A stretch of 64,000 bases of DNA from positions 186,001-250,000 of the forward strand of contig JAWZYV010000091.1 in assembly GCA_038373885.1 (NCBI GenBank). Reading direction: 5' to 3'. Below are positions 1-13,300 of the stretch, one piece after another. Under the pieces are notes generated by a model. That model saw only the letters and a program-made list of their open reading frames with translations, was not told the DNA's origin and searched no databases. The translations under genes and the position numbers were made by a program. Source of the DNA: Cheiracanthium punctorium (taxonomy: Eukaryota > Arthropoda > Arachnida > Araneae > Cheiracanthiidae). Within the stretch, counting starts at the first letter, position 1. Each line of letters starts with the position of its first letter.

Positions 1-1029
1 CAATGTCTCATATGGCTTTGTGGTGATACAAACAATAAGAAATACAACGTACTGTCCATTGTAACATTTATTGCACAGCTAATTTAGGTAAACCAGCAAG
101 CTTTAATTACAAGTTTTCAAATTTAAATCTTCAAAAAGCTCCTTTAGCTTTTAATGCATCTTGCCCCCCCCCCCCCCAATACACTTTAAAAAAAATCTAA
201 ACTCTAAATTAAAAAAAGAAATAGACATTCTAAATTAGGGGAGGGGTGAATGGTATGCAGTGAAATCTTATTGCCTATTAACTTCATTTTTATGAATATT
301 TCAGATTAAAAAAAATATTTCTTTTAAAGAAAATGATATTGCCACGATGAAATGACTAATGAATTTATCGGTGTTACAAATTTGATCTCCAGTCAATTGA
401 AAATTCTTTTTACTTTATGATCTTCTGTATATAAGATCATAAATTATTCATTATTTCATTGTGATGCAGCATGATGAGATAACTTTTTAAGTGAAAACTC
501 ATTTGAATAAAAATTGTAGGTAACATATTTTTACTTAATTTTAATGAAAGACGGCTTTTTTCAGTAATGAACTAAATGTTAACATGGAAGTAATCGGCAT
601 TAATTTGCACTGTTTCATTATTTCTGAATAGAAGCATAATGATTGCTTTCTAATTCTTACCTTCTCCCTCTGAGTGCAGGAGACATGCAAAAATTTATAG
701 TTGCTTAAATTTACAAAGGAGGCTATTAGAAAAAAAAAAAAAAATTCTTTGACAATAATATAGTTCTGCTGCATTATGAAAATCAGCATGTTAATTTTTT
801 AACAAGTTTTTTTTTTAAGAAAACCGGTTACAAATTACTTAGTAACAAAAAAAAAAAAATTATTCCCATTCTATATTAGTAGGGTTTGGCAAATTCTCAC
901 CAGATGTAGCAGATATCGCCAAGTTGAATTCAGTCTTGGTGACTTAACACAAAAATGATTATCGCAATGTTTGATGTCAAAAAATAAAAGAAGTGGCCAA
1001 ATTTTGCTACTTTTTACATTTGCCGGTAC
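1..1029. other. AT-rich non-coding sequence, upstream intron or flank of UBAC1
   Basis: No exon-like reading frame with splice sites was found here, and the UBAC1 N-terminal ubiquitin-like domain was not recognised. There is a run of about 14 C near 165. The last 170 bases (about 860-1029) resemble 3682-3855 on the other side of the hAT element, so that element landed inside an older repeated sequence. Short open frames here are AT-rich and look accidental. Confidence 0.5.
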
Positions 1030-2356
1030 TGGCAAACTAGAGATGGGGGGATGAATGAACACCCTGTTCTTTTGAACCTGTTCTCAAGAAAGAACGGGAA
1101 CACCCTGTTCAGTGATCACGGCAAAAACATGTTCTCAGTTCATTAAGGTCCGACGCTTCAAAATTTTATGGCAGGCAAGCGTGTTGAAAAGAGAAATTTT
1201 GGAAAATGCCTTAAAGGTGAAATTTCTCATTGAAAAGCACGATTAATATTTTTTTGCTAAGAAAAATTTAAATTCTGGGGGGACAGACCCCCCCCCCCCT
1301 CCCCCACATTGGCTACGTATCTGATGGTGGGGACAGAAGTTCACAATTTTAGCTTTATCAAATTCTAATTGTGGAATCTTAGTTATTTTGAGAAATAATG
1401 ATAACGAAGATGATTAGATTATCTGGGGGGGGGGGGGGAATAGAACTTTTAACCCAACCTACCATAATTTTTAAGTGGACCCGGGCAAAGAATAAGAAGC
1501 TTTCTTATATGCTCAATACGAAATGCACTCACAGGATTACAATTCGTCAATTTTTATTATTCCAGCCAAACTACTCAATTTGAATCAAAGTAAAAAATTT
1601 AATAATAAAGAAAATGATAGTCTGAAACACAAACAAATCGAAAAAAAATATTTTATCAACGTCAAACAATAATATAAGCATTACACTATCTCCATATAAA
1701 ACGCGCCTTCACTTCATACGCTCTTAGCCATCTCTTATTGGCTGAAAAAGAACCTGTTCCGGAGCAGCCTCTCCTATTGGCTGAAAAAGAACACGTTCTT
1801 TGATCACGACTCGAGGAGCTCTCCGAGCAGTGAGCGGGAACACCTAGTTCAGCGTTCTTTTCCTGAGCTAGAGTTCTTTTTCGGAACGGAGAGCTAAGAG
1901 CGGGAACGGGGTAAAAGGCGTTCTCTTGCTGAACAGGTTAAAAGAACTGTTCTTCGGTGAAAGGTGTTCTTTCATTAAATCTGTTCCCTGCTCTTTTGCT
2001 TTAATTAAGTTCTGAGCTAGGATCAAAGTTGTAGACTTGGAGTCAGAAGCAAGGCCGTACTTAGACGAGGGGGCAAGGGCGGATTAAAGGGGGGGGGCAG
2101 AGGGGGCGACCTCCCCTCCCCCGGAGAAAAAAGAAATTAATGTAAAAGATCCTATTTTTTCTTCCAAAAAAAGGATGTATATGTCAATCCTCTAACCTAC
2201 CGCCCCCCCTACCCCCGACAAAAATGCATTAATCCGTCACTGGGGGTCCTATGAGTTCGGACGTCGCTCCCCCGAACTTATTACATTATATGTACATGGT
2301 GTATTTATACAGGGACGTAGCCAGAAATTTTTTTCTGTGTGGGGATGATGAGGGGC

Positions 2357-2512
2357 ATGGGCGCTGGCAGCATAGGGCAAGGGGGTCAATGCCCACTCCT
2401 CCTGGATTTTTGTATGCAGTGTTATCCTTTGCTTTTTTGCTCTTTCCAACATGGTAACTATACGTTGAAGTAGTCTTTGCCCCCCCTGGGAAATATTCTG
2501 CCGGCGCCCTTG
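2357..2512 (+). mobile_element. MITE family 1, copy A (9-bp target-site duplication)
   Basis: A 156-bp element starting ATGGGCGCTGGCAG and ending CTGCCGGCGCCCTTG. The flanks ATGAGGGGC (2348-2356) and GTGAGGGGC (2513-2521) form a 9-bp duplication with one mismatch. It is nested in the hAT element. Related copies lie at 15766-15923 and 53354-53511. A 9-bp duplication fits MULE/Mutator-type elements best; the family assignment is an inference. Confidence 0.75.
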
Positions 2513-2854
2513 GTGAGGGGCACGAAATGCAGTGATGTATCAATGAACGAAATGTTTGTGCAGTAATAAAAAAAAATTTAATCTTGCTAAATTAGACAGA
2601 AATTGGGTGTGGGGGATATATCCGGAAAATTTTATCCCGATATACGATGCTCCCCGACTCCGAAATTATTTTCTAGGTATGGCCCTGGTCGGAAGCCATG
2701 TAATTTTATATGCCAAAGTCATATTCATTTTCTTAAATCATAGTCAAAGCAATCGCCATATTTATACACGCGTATTATTTTTAATCTGGAGCCTGATACT
2801 TACAGCTTTTTAAACGGAGTCTTTAATTTTTAAGCTGGAGCATGTACTTTTTTA

Positions 2855-2999
2855 CCCTTTAAGGCGCAACCATTTCCCAATGCTGAAAAAAGGGCAGCCG
2901 TTGCCATCGCTCGACTTAACTACTAGCAAGAGGGCGGACGATCGAAACGTTCATCGCGTGCCACGGATCTAGAGACCCTTTTTTTGACGACAGCTGCCA
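2855..2999 (+). mobile_element. piggyBac-type MITE, left part only
   Basis: The sequence from CCCTTTAAGGCGCA at 2855 to about 2985 matches the left 130 bp of the complete element at 47641-47947. The two share the stretch around 'GCCATCGCTCGACTTAACTA' and the 'CTAGAGACCCTTTTTTT' motif. The right half is missing, so this is a truncated copy. Confidence 0.6.
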
Positions 3000-3094
3000 T
3001 TAAAATATTTTTACAAAAAATTACTGTTAACATACTTGATTGAAGAAAGCCAGAATGTTGGTTGCAAAGTTTTTTTAAAACATTTTACAATTGT

Positions 3095-3478
3095 TGTTGT
3101 TGCTGCTAATGCCCTCTGGCAACCCGCGGGGCGGTGCCAGATCCCACAAATAGGCAGGCGATGGGCAGAAGGGGCTGCTTCCATTTTAATAAGCCCCAGT
3201 GGGAGGAACTCCGACTCAGCTTGGGGTCCCCTAATTTTGAACCAATTCCAGAGGAGGGACCCACCCCCTGAAATCGGCACCCCCAGAGGTATCGTTTAAC
3301 AATTTGGAGGACATTGAAGCCACGATGGATTTTACGTGCACCAGCTCCCATTAGGGCACACGGTCCCACAGCAGTCGAGCCGAGAGGAAGCTGACCAGCC
3401 AAGCACTGGCCAATCCGGATGCTGCTTCACTTTTCGTGTTCTTATGGCAACAGAGTTTAGTGCCCAGACAACTGCGGG
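3095..3478 (-). mobile_element. SINE with 5S-rRNA-like head and (CAA)n tail, copy 1
   Basis: The element is flanked by an identical 12-bp duplication TTTTACAATTGT (3083-3094 and 3479-3490), as produced by target-primed reverse transcription. On the minus strand it ends in a (CAA)n tail (TTG repeats at 3095 on the plus strand). Its head contains AAGCAGCATCCGG followed by a TGGCCAGTGCTTGG stretch, which resembles the internal promoter of 5S rRNA (AAGCAGCGTCGGG...AGTACTTGG). The copy at 21832-22205 is about 80% or more similar by eye. The 5S origin is an inference. Open frames across it are accidental. Confidence 0.7.
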
Positions 3479-3681
3479 TTTTACAATTGTACTAAAGTAT
3501 AGTACATGTTAAAAAGACATATATTTTCATTTTTAAATTGAATAAAATAGTCATAATAAAGCTACCATAAATCAAAGAACCTGTTCTCAAAAGAACAGGA
3601 AAAAGAACGGGAACGGTGAACAACTGTTCTTTGAAAATAACGGTTTTCCCCACCTCTATGGCAAACCTTTCTAAGCTATAC

Positions 3682-3855
3682 CATTATTCCCATTGAAAAT
3701 AGCAGGTTTTGGCAAATTCTTGCCAATTATATAAGATATTGAAAAACAGAGCTCAGTTTTGGGAACTTATTTTTTGACTTTAAACTTTGCAATAAGTAAA
3801 CAGGCCAAAAAGTGGCCAACCTTGGTGACTTTTGGCATTAAGACCAGTGCTGTTA
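3682..3855. repeat. Diverged dispersed repeat flanking the hAT element
   Basis: This stretch resembles 860-1029: both contain TTATTCCCAT, then a TTTGGCAAATTCT block, then a CAGT(C/T)TTG(G)...GACTT block and a GTGGCCAA block in the same order. A third partial copy with TCAGTTTTGGGAACTTATTT lies at about 13075-13165. The family is not recognised. Confidence 0.45.
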
Positions 3856-4236
3856 CTAGCAACCCTTTAAATAACGGTTTAAAAACACGTTTTCCCAATT
3901 TTTGAATTGATATCATCAGAACATGGCCAAATTAATGTGGGACTACCCTTAAGCTAACCCCCCTTTCCAATATATATATTTTTTTAATTGGTCTACATAA
4001 TAAAAAAATCAGTGCTGTACATGCATAAAAAAAAAAATAATAAATATACGTGTCAAACATAGTACCTCCTCCTTTTTTGAAGTCGGTGATATTAAAAAAG
4101 AAATCATAATTTAAAAATATTTTTTAGCCTTTAGAAAAACAGAAAATAAGTAATCATTTGATTTTTTAATATTGTTTCCAATTTATTGTGTTAGCAAAAT
4201 TTTACATATTTTTGAGAATAAATGTTTGATTTTTAG

Positions 4237-4347
4237 AAAGAAAAAAAGTGCCGAGGTCCCACAGAAACTGAAATACAAAAAGAAACTGCATCAGTGCATC
4301 CTAAAAATGCTGACTCTACTGTCGAAAATCCTCCTGTGCCTGTTGAT
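4237..4347 (+). CDS. UBAC1: UBAC1 coding exon a (first visible; linker)
   Basis: It follows the acceptor ...TTTTTAG and ends before donor GTAAGA; 37 codons, phase 0 at both ends. It encodes a Lys-rich start (KEKKCRGPTE) and a Pro-rich end (PPVPVD). This matches the position of the vertebrate linker after the ubiquitin-like domain. The GAT end joins to TTT of the next exon, giving the conserved Asp-Phe junction. The sequence itself is weakly conserved. Confidence 0.8.
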
Positions 4348-7300
4348 GTAAGAATTTGTTATCCTATATAACAACAGCCTGTGAATATTGATAAGATTTA
4401 CATGTTCAAGTTAAACATAAAAATAAATAATAGAAAACAGAAAAATCTTTTTCATTGAAACATCTGCTCAAAGTGTTAAGTGAAACACTTTGATTCTTCC
4501 TCTTTGTTAACTGGTGTTATTCTTATTATTCTTTCTTTCAGTATTTATAGTAATAGAAACCATTATGTTAATATCAATTTATGAAATAATTTTTATTACT
4601 TAAGAAATATAGTACATTGCAAAATCATAGGACATACTGAAAATACAGTGCATATATTTTTAAAATGTTTTATAATGAAGTTATGTCAGACATAAAAAAT
4701 ATATATGAAAAGAAATATGATTTCACTGTTTTAGAAATATTCATATTTATTTTCAAACAAAATTCCTTTTTGGCTTGTTTCAAAATTATAGGGTGTATCA
4801 CAAGTAATATAAAACCAACAGCATGAAATATATTCACATATTAATTACACATATTAATTATACATTATTAAATAAATTTAATAATCAGTACTTCCCCCAG
4901 AACAATTTATCACTTGAAAAAGATGATTTTGAATACTTTCATTTAAGTTTGACGATTAGCAGCAATAGAGTTCCAAGATGCAGTAATAGCATTTTTCAAC
5001 TCATCTGAACTATCATATTATTTGTTTCATACATAAGTGTCTCAAAGAATGATCACATTAGACCATGAGAACAAATAGACCAATCAAGAGTTAATATATA
5101 CATTTTTTTCTGTTGGAATTAATCTTGTTGTTTCAGCACTCTTGTGAGAAGAAACATTATCTTGTTTGAAAATTAATTTCTTTCGTTGAAATCTTCGAAG
5201 AAGGGCTACAGAGCAGTTTTGAGTACTGTTATGTACTCCAAACTATTCATTCTATTGGATGTAAAATGGATATCAAGCTTTCCTGAAGAAGAAAAAGTGG
5301 CCCAAACCATGGTATTACCACTACCAAAATTTCGTTTTGGAAAAAAAGAAAGTCTTTCTTTTCTCAAGTCTTGCCAATATCCATTAAATCTATCAAGACC
5401 ATCTAGATGAAACTGTTTTTTTTTTTTTCATCTGAAAAAATGACCTACAACAAGAATCTTCGTTTAGAATTAAAACAAATATGTATTATTGGAAAGTATT
5501 TTTTGTTTGAGAAACTTTTTTAATTTACCAATTTCCAATTGTGCACTCTGTTTTGGCAGGCTAGTACCAGTCGACTATCTTTATGACATTACAGCAGTCA
5601 ATATGCTTTATTCATTCGTTCATGTGTGATAAATGAATTTCTCTTAAGGCTTCTCCAAATTGTGGGTTTCTGAACATCTAAATTCAATTAGCTTTTATTT
5701 GTGCAAGACTTTTTGTGGAATTCAATGCTTTTTGAGCAAGTACTCTTTCATCTTGTTTGAAAAGCTTTCTTTTACTTCCAGAAGAATGTTTTTTCCATAA
5801 GCATATGTCTTTTAGATAATTTTTAATTACGTGGCGATATCTTTTAAGTTCTTCCGATATGCCCTTTATTGAAACATTTCTCTTGTGTAGCATTTCAATT
5901 TTACCAATTTTGTTTTGAAAATACAACAGAACTATAAAATAAATTAATTACTAATATTAAAATAAATATTAAAAGTATCCTATAATTTTACATCAGATAT
6001 TTCAATTTTCTTTTTTAAACTTTGCATATTTATTTATACTTGCAATGTTTAATATTAAAAATACTATATTGAAGGTATAATTTTATATTTTAACAGATTT
6101 CTTTACTGGTGCATTATAAATATTTAAAAACTACTGTGAAAAATCGTAGGTGTCCTATAATTTTGCAGATCACTGTATTTGTGCATATAAATTATAAAAT
6201 TTATTATTAAAACTGAGGATTTTTTTTCTGGCTTACTCTTGATTTGTTTAATTGTGCTTAGGTTAAGTAGGCACACAGTCAGAAAATTACTTAGGAAAAT
6301 TGGGAGAAAGGACTGGCCTCACAAAAAGTTTACTTGTGTCAGGGGAGAGAAGTAAAGCAGGCCCCTGGCTGTGTTACTGAGGTTAAATATACATGCTTAA
6401 AAGAACTTCCACAATTTCTAAATAGCTGCTTTAAATATATATTTTAAATACATAACTATTACTAAGAAAATCAACTTGACAATCTTTCTATTATTTTTTC
6501 AGTTTCATACTGAGCTTAGAAAAATTCTAGTATCACTAGTTAAGGTATCAGAAAAGTTATTACGATATCATCCAGAAGTTGTTGCTTTATTTAAAGAAAT
6601 GGCTGAAGGTAGGTCTTATTTCTGTATGTTAAGCTTTTTTAAAACTTGTGTATGGTAAAATTATCGCTTAAATTATTATTCTCTTTGGTGAACTATCTTC
6701 ATGTTTATTCATTTTACCTTTTAAGTATTATTTTGCATACTCTAAAGCAGGGGTTTCCAACTGGCTCCCTCCATTGCCTTTTTTTTCTTTTTTTGCCTGC
6801 AAAACCCTATAGAAAAAGAGTTAGCAGCATCAAATTAGATGCTCTTATTTAAGGAAAAAGTTTCTGTGAAAATCCATATCAGTTTCAAATGTTATTCACT
6901 CATGGATAAATTTAATTCTGTTTCCATGAAAATTAGTGCATCCTCTTGTATTAGTCTATTTCACTTCTCCCTCCCTTTACTCACTGCTTATCATGTCCAT
7001 TGACTTGTTTACTGAAGTACAGAAGCTGTCCCTCAGATTTTTCTCTGCTGTATCTCCTGGGACACAGCCCAACTAAGCCAACATAGGGACCCAGGAGAGA
7101 CATTTGTCATGGGGGGGGGGGGTTATACATGCCCATTCTCCCCTTCAAAAAAAGTGTTCGATTGTAAGGCAAATTTCCTGTATAAATTGGTTTTCATAAA
7201 AAGCACATATTGCAGTATACCGAATCATTTGAAATGGAGGTTATAGCGATTATCTCTTAAACCATAAGCAGAATATATTTTCAATTAGAAAAGTTTGTCA

Positions 7301-10300
7301 AATTTTGAGTACCTCTAGATACGGCTTTTATATATATATATATAAGGGGCTGTGCACATATTAGAATTTAAAATAACATTATGTGGTCCCTTAATTCCTA
7401 TCACTAATATTTTAGAAAGTATTGCTCTGTGGGGGGGGGGGGGACATGTCTAGAGTGAAATAGTTACCAAGTTTTCCCCCTTTCTAATAATAAGTTACCA
7501 AGATGTTTAATGATAAAAATTATGACTTACTCCACTATACCTGCTGTGTTAGCATCTGTTTTCAGGCAAAAAACTCTTTACTTTTAGGGGACCAACTATG
7601 GGCTAATAAAAGATAAATAACAATTCTTTGTTGAAAAATGGTAATTAAATGTATTCAAATTCTGGAAATTAAAAAGTTTAGTTTTTACCTTAACTGCTAG
7701 GTATTGCATTATGATATTATCGATAATTTAGTCATTTAGGAGTCGTCCACTAATTACATTAAGTGTAATAGAGAATAACAAAGACATTGATGTAGGTTAA
7801 CTTTTTCTAGAAATTGCCAAACATGCATTATAGGAAAATTCTATATGAAAAAGGATTTCCAGGAGTCAAATGTAGTTGTCGAATATGCCATTAACATAAA
7901 ACGTCAGTTGAAATTATGTTAATAATTTCATAGTGATGGCATGGTTGCACACTATTTCAAAAACCATATTCCAGAATTGCTTCCAACAATGGCAGAAGCA
8001 CTGAGAGAAATGTGTACATTACCAAGGAGACTAATTTGAAGGGTATTAGTGTTCCGGCTTTCCAAATGAATAAATGTATTTTTGTCAACCAAAGATTTGA
8101 TACTTTTTGTACAGCCCTCGTATAACATAAAGTTTTAATACAAAGGTACTGTAATTTGACTCCCTACCCCCTTCTGTTCACTCACAAACATACCTCCACA
8201 CAATATATATAAGGGGGACTGGGGGCTTATGAGATAAAAAAGTTTGTGTGCAAAATAAAATACTTCTATGAAAAGTTTGTATACCACAGAATGGGTAAAT
8301 TAATACTACATCTTTGAACTACAACAGGTCAACCATTGCAGTTAGTACTAAGCGTGAGAACATCATTGTTGTTTCTAGCACATCGAAGTAAATTTTAATT
8401 TTTATATTTAATTGCATTTTTTAATTATTTAAAATAACTTTTAATTAATGGAAAGGTTAAAAGATTCTTTCAGATAGCAGATATATACATTATGATAATA
8501 TAAATCAAGCATTGTGTGATAGAACATGTGGTTTTCTAATCTTGAAATTTTGAATTCTTACACTGTGGCGTGTAATGGGAATGTTAACAAGGTTGGGAAG
8601 TTTTTGTCATAGGTGGAAAAAACCTGGTAAAAACTGTCCTGGCAAAAATTGGTTTTTGCCATTTTTGCCACCCAAAGTAGCAAAAATAGGATTCGCTAGG
8701 AGCAGAAAAATCTCAAAAAATTTACATTCCTGGTCTGGCATGTAACCTAAAATAATACATGCCCAAACCAAAAATTTGCATGCCCAAAACAAAATTTATA
8801 TGATCGAAAAATATTACTACATTTTATTGCTCTGTAAAATAACTGTTTTGAGGATTCTGTATTCTGTTTACACTACAGTTGAGAAGTATTGAGATTGCCC
8901 CTGGCACATTTAATAAAATAGCTGAAGTAAAATCAGGAATTTATTTTTCCCCATAACAAATTTTGGAAAATTGATGGCATTTATTTTTTATATGCTTGAT
9001 TGGGCATGTGGCAATAAAAAAAATACCTGCCCGGCTGAAAATGTTACATGGTCCCTGGGCATGTCGGGAATAGATTTTTCCGGCTGTGGGATTCACTGTG
9101 TCTTTTTCTCTCTCTCTTTTTCTTTCCTTTTTTAGTTAAAAATCAATGCTATTGTTATTTATATTATATTTGAGCACTAAGTTTAAATAAGTATAATATA
9201 TGCATTATAATAATCAGAATATGCATTTTATGAAATACTCAATTTTTTAACAAAATTAGAAATGAAACTATACACAATTTTTGTTGAAAATAAGTAAATA
9301 GGAAATTTAACGTGCTATTCATTTTGTTTATATCATACTTGTCAATAATAATCACATAAGAATTGCAGAGTATAGGGACTGTGCTGGCTTGTAAATGAAT
9401 GTAATGATCATGGATGATTTAAAAACCCTGAAAAAGTATTATTACATTAAACAGCAGAACTCTGTTAAATTTCAACCAATTCAGTAATATCTACTTTACA
9501 ATCAATTTTTTGTTGTTTTAACAGTGCATTGCATAGCATAGCATTGAGTTAGTTTAGAAAAAGTTAGTTTTGAAAAGTTGGCAGTTTATTTTGAATTTTA
9601 GTTTGGATTAAAAAAAAGTTGGAATAGAATCTTTCAATAGCAGGACTACTTGCTGGACATATATATTTGAAGGTGTGCAACTAGTGAACAGAAATCATTG
9701 GAAATTTCTCTATCTTTTGAAACATTTTACCACCAATTTTAGGCACTGACCATTCTGATGACATTTCTGAAACATAATCATTAAAAGGGAACCAAGTATT
9801 TTCCTTTGAGAGGCTGATGCAATTTTGGCTGTGCTGCTAGTTGATTGTCCAATATACAAATCCCTATTCTGTACAATAGCTTTCTACAAAGCACGTGTAT
9901 CTACAGGTACCTCTTTTTACTTTTTTAGTTTCTACTGACCAATCCAATTTCAAAAGAAGGTGCAATAGTTGGAGGGTTGGGCAGGGGAATATTACTTCGA
10001 TAACTAATCTGTAACCTAGGCATCTGACAAGCGATTGATTGCACTGGTGACTTGCAATTTTTGAATACTATAGATACAGAAGAATAAAATGACTGAAACT
10101 GATGAATGTAACTTATTTGTTCACTTCAAAAGCAAGAGGAAGAAAATAAATCTAGTTGCCTTATAAGGACACAACGAAAGTTTTTTCAACATATAATTTT
10201 GAATTCATTTTAACTAGTACTTTATTTGTATATTAGGTTGTTGTCATCAAATAATTGTTTTAATTACAATATTTATCGATAAGCAAATTAATTTATTCAT

Positions 10301-13300
10301 TAATGTCATTATAACTTTTACCAAAGTGTAGATCATATTATTTAAGAACAATGAGTTTATTCCATTTTTGAAAGTTTTTTCTTTTTTTGCCCTGTTTTTT
10401 TCCAGTTTTTGCCACTGTGTTGGCAAAAATACCAACCCCGACTGTTAATATGGGGATTAAAGGGACAGCTGAATAGACAGTAAACCAGTTATGTATTATT
10501 TTATTTAAAAAATCCTATTTTTAGATGTAAATCGCGACTAAATATTGTTAAAAATTAATTAGGCTTATAATTCAATTAATTTAGGTCTAATAAAAATTAA
10601 TTAGCCTAAAGATATGAACTGTGTAAAATTTCAGACAGTTCTGTTGGCAGTAGCTTGTCTTTAAAGAACTCATCAACTGAGTTTAATGGTGCAATATCCA
10701 AGATAAATTAAAAAAAAAAAAAAAAAATTAGTGATTTTGTTCTAGTTGAATTTGCAGGAAAGTGAAAAGTGTTCCATTAAATTGGTATCATTCGTGGGAT
10801 TAGCAATGACAAAATGCTTGTGAATAACCCAAGGAAAAAAACTGACTGTTTTAAATTCGTATATCCAGTAAAAGAAGATAAGCATTTGGCTGATATTCCT
10901 GGAATAGTGTTGAAATTGCCACAACCTAAAATTGACAAACTATGCAATCATCTACAATTTTAAGTTTTGATTTTTCTCTATATGATCTTAAATAATACTT
11001 CATAAATAAAAGAATTATGAAAGAGCATTGGTATTAATATTTTGTAATTGATAGTTTTGCATACATAATTTAGTTTTTATTTATTATAAAAACTAAATTA
11101 TGTATGCAAAACTATCTAATTACAAAATATTAATTTTTGTCCCATTAGATCCCATACATGGGGGCTAGTGGGACAATCGTATAATTTCAGACATGGATTT
11201 TTAAAAATTTTTATTAATAGGTCTTTCGAAGCACATTAAGCATTTCTTGTAATCACATGGGCAAGCTTTAATTTAGTATATATATATATATTTTTTAATA
11301 TCTGCATATTTCAATGAAATGCAGCTTAAAAAGTGTCCCATTAGCCCCCCGGTATCCCCTATATATGTATTCGTATATATACTAGCTGAAGTACCCATCA
11401 TTGATGGGTTAGTATTGCAAGAGCGTGATCTGCTTAATTTTTGACTCGGGCACACATTATTTATGTTGGAAGGATTCAATGCTAGTTACATTTTCTTGTA
11501 AATAGGATAGTTTAGTGATAAAAATCGGTATTTGTTAGGTCTAATGTTATTTTGGAACTCTGCATTGAATTCTTGTGTTCAATTCAATGAGCTGCTCCTG
11601 CACACCACCACTTTACTACAATTGCTTTTAAAATATTATTTAATTTATAATTAGGGGATGAACCCAAAGACGAGAAAAGTACAGTTGATAGAACATCCTT
11701 AAAGCAGTTAACAGATATGGGTTTTCCCGAGAGCAAAGCAATTGAATCACTAAAGCAGAATAGGTATGCTTATGCTTTTCTTTTTCCCCCTCCTTCCTTT
11801 CTCTCTTAAGTTGCAGTTAATGTAACAATAATTATCATATTTATGATAATTGATGAAGTTTTCTAAAAAGACTTGATATTATTGAAATATTATGTGGGTT
11901 AAAAAATATACAATCATTTCTTTTCTTCCATTTAGTAATGTATCTGATGCTATGGACTGGCTTCTTGCTCAATCAGTTGACAGCAATTCATCAAATTCAG
12001 AACCTCAACCTGCACCTAAACCTAGCTCATCTCCTTCTTTATCTCGAAAATTTTCCAGATTAAGTGTAGCAAAATTAGGTAATTGTTCTTCCTAAAATAT
12101 ATTGATACAGGTTTATGTGTCCATGTAAAATAAATGTACATGTAAAAAAGAAAAGGGAAGGGTTATATTTATTTTACTTTTTAATATAGGTTTCACTTTC
12201 TCATGCAATTACTATTTTAATATTGCTTTTTCAGCAGTCGAGTCTCATATTGAAACAGGATGTACTTCCCTTTTAGAATCTTAGTAGGATGATGAAAATA
12301 TCATGGAAAGTTGTGGGAGGGTATTAGGACTAAAAATCTCCAAATTAAATTGACTAATACCAAGTCTAACAAGCCGACAAGTGGCTGAGTGGATGAGACA
12401 GAGACACTGAACATTAGTGGATAACTGAAGTGAGAGTCCAAGGTTTTTGGCTTATTTCACAATTGTCAATCTAATGGTCTGAGTTTTGGTTGATTATCTC
12501 CAGATATAACTTGAATTCATATTAGAACCTCTTAAAAATTTCTCTAGCCAAAGCATTCCTTCCTTTAGCCTTAGTGTACCTTGCCTAAACAAAATCACAA
12601 GGCCTTGTAAAATCCCAATGAAACTCCCCCTCCCCCCACTTCTTTATAGTACTTGATGTTTAATTCTTTAGTATATCACCTTTTAAAATTAGAATAGTGA
12701 TAATAAAAAAACAGTGATTTAAAAAAAAATATTTTTCTGCTTACTTTATCCTGGTACTGTTTGCTTTGCATCAAGGAATATATTTGTGTAACTTTTTGAC
12801 CTCTTTAATCTGACTCAGTAGACCCAGCTTTTAACAATGCTTATGAATTTTAACCTGTAAAAGGGGGAAAAAAAAAAAAAAGGTTAAAATTCATAAACAG
12901 TATCGTTATGAATTTTTGGGGTGATCTGCTCTTCAGAGGTTAAATTTAGACTGAAATTTGTACTCTACGCATCAGATAATTAAATTTTGCATATTGTTGC
13001 ATGCGAATTGATTAACTAGAATGTGAGATAGGAATCAGCCTTTATGCTTACATCATGCAATTAACTTTGGAGTTGTCAGTTTCTTGCCAAATATTGATGA
13101 TATTGCTTATCTGACTTCAGTTTTGGGAACTTATTTTTAGGCTGTTTCATTGCATTGCGATAGAATAAGTATCCCTTTCTTGTTTGTTTTGAGAAGTCCT
13201 TTTAAGACTGATTTTGAATTTTTTACTATTGTATGCTGAGGAGCGCAGTTAACTCTTTCACTACCACCGGGTCATACATGTCCTGCGGGTAGTTTCAAAT

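Larger units (their letters stand above)
1038..3658. mobile_element. Non-autonomous hAT-like transposon with 8-bp target-site duplication
   Basis: The ends are TAGAGATGGGG at 1038 and its near-exact inverted copy at 3658 (TAGAGGTGGGG on the other strand). They are flanked by an identical 8-bp duplication, TGGCAAAC, at 1030-1037 and 3659-3666. An 8-bp duplication with short TIRs is the hAT signature. The subterminal regions (about 1050-1140, 1745-1990, 3570-3650) are packed with GAAC/GTTC motifs, including two GAACACCCTGTTC palindromes at 1057 and 1098. No transposase frame is visible, so it would have moved only in trans. It contains later insertions: a 9-bp-TSD MITE, a piggyBac-type fragment and a SINE. 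Confidence 0.8.

Noticed and set aside
1057..1110. Glucocorticoid-type response elements
   Set aside because: The matching receptor class is not known in arthropods, and the motifs are concentrated at a hAT end, so transposon subterminal repeats are more likely.
3036..3402. Three overlapping open frames on both strands
   Set aside because: They lie on a SINE; a similar copy at 21832 gives different readings.
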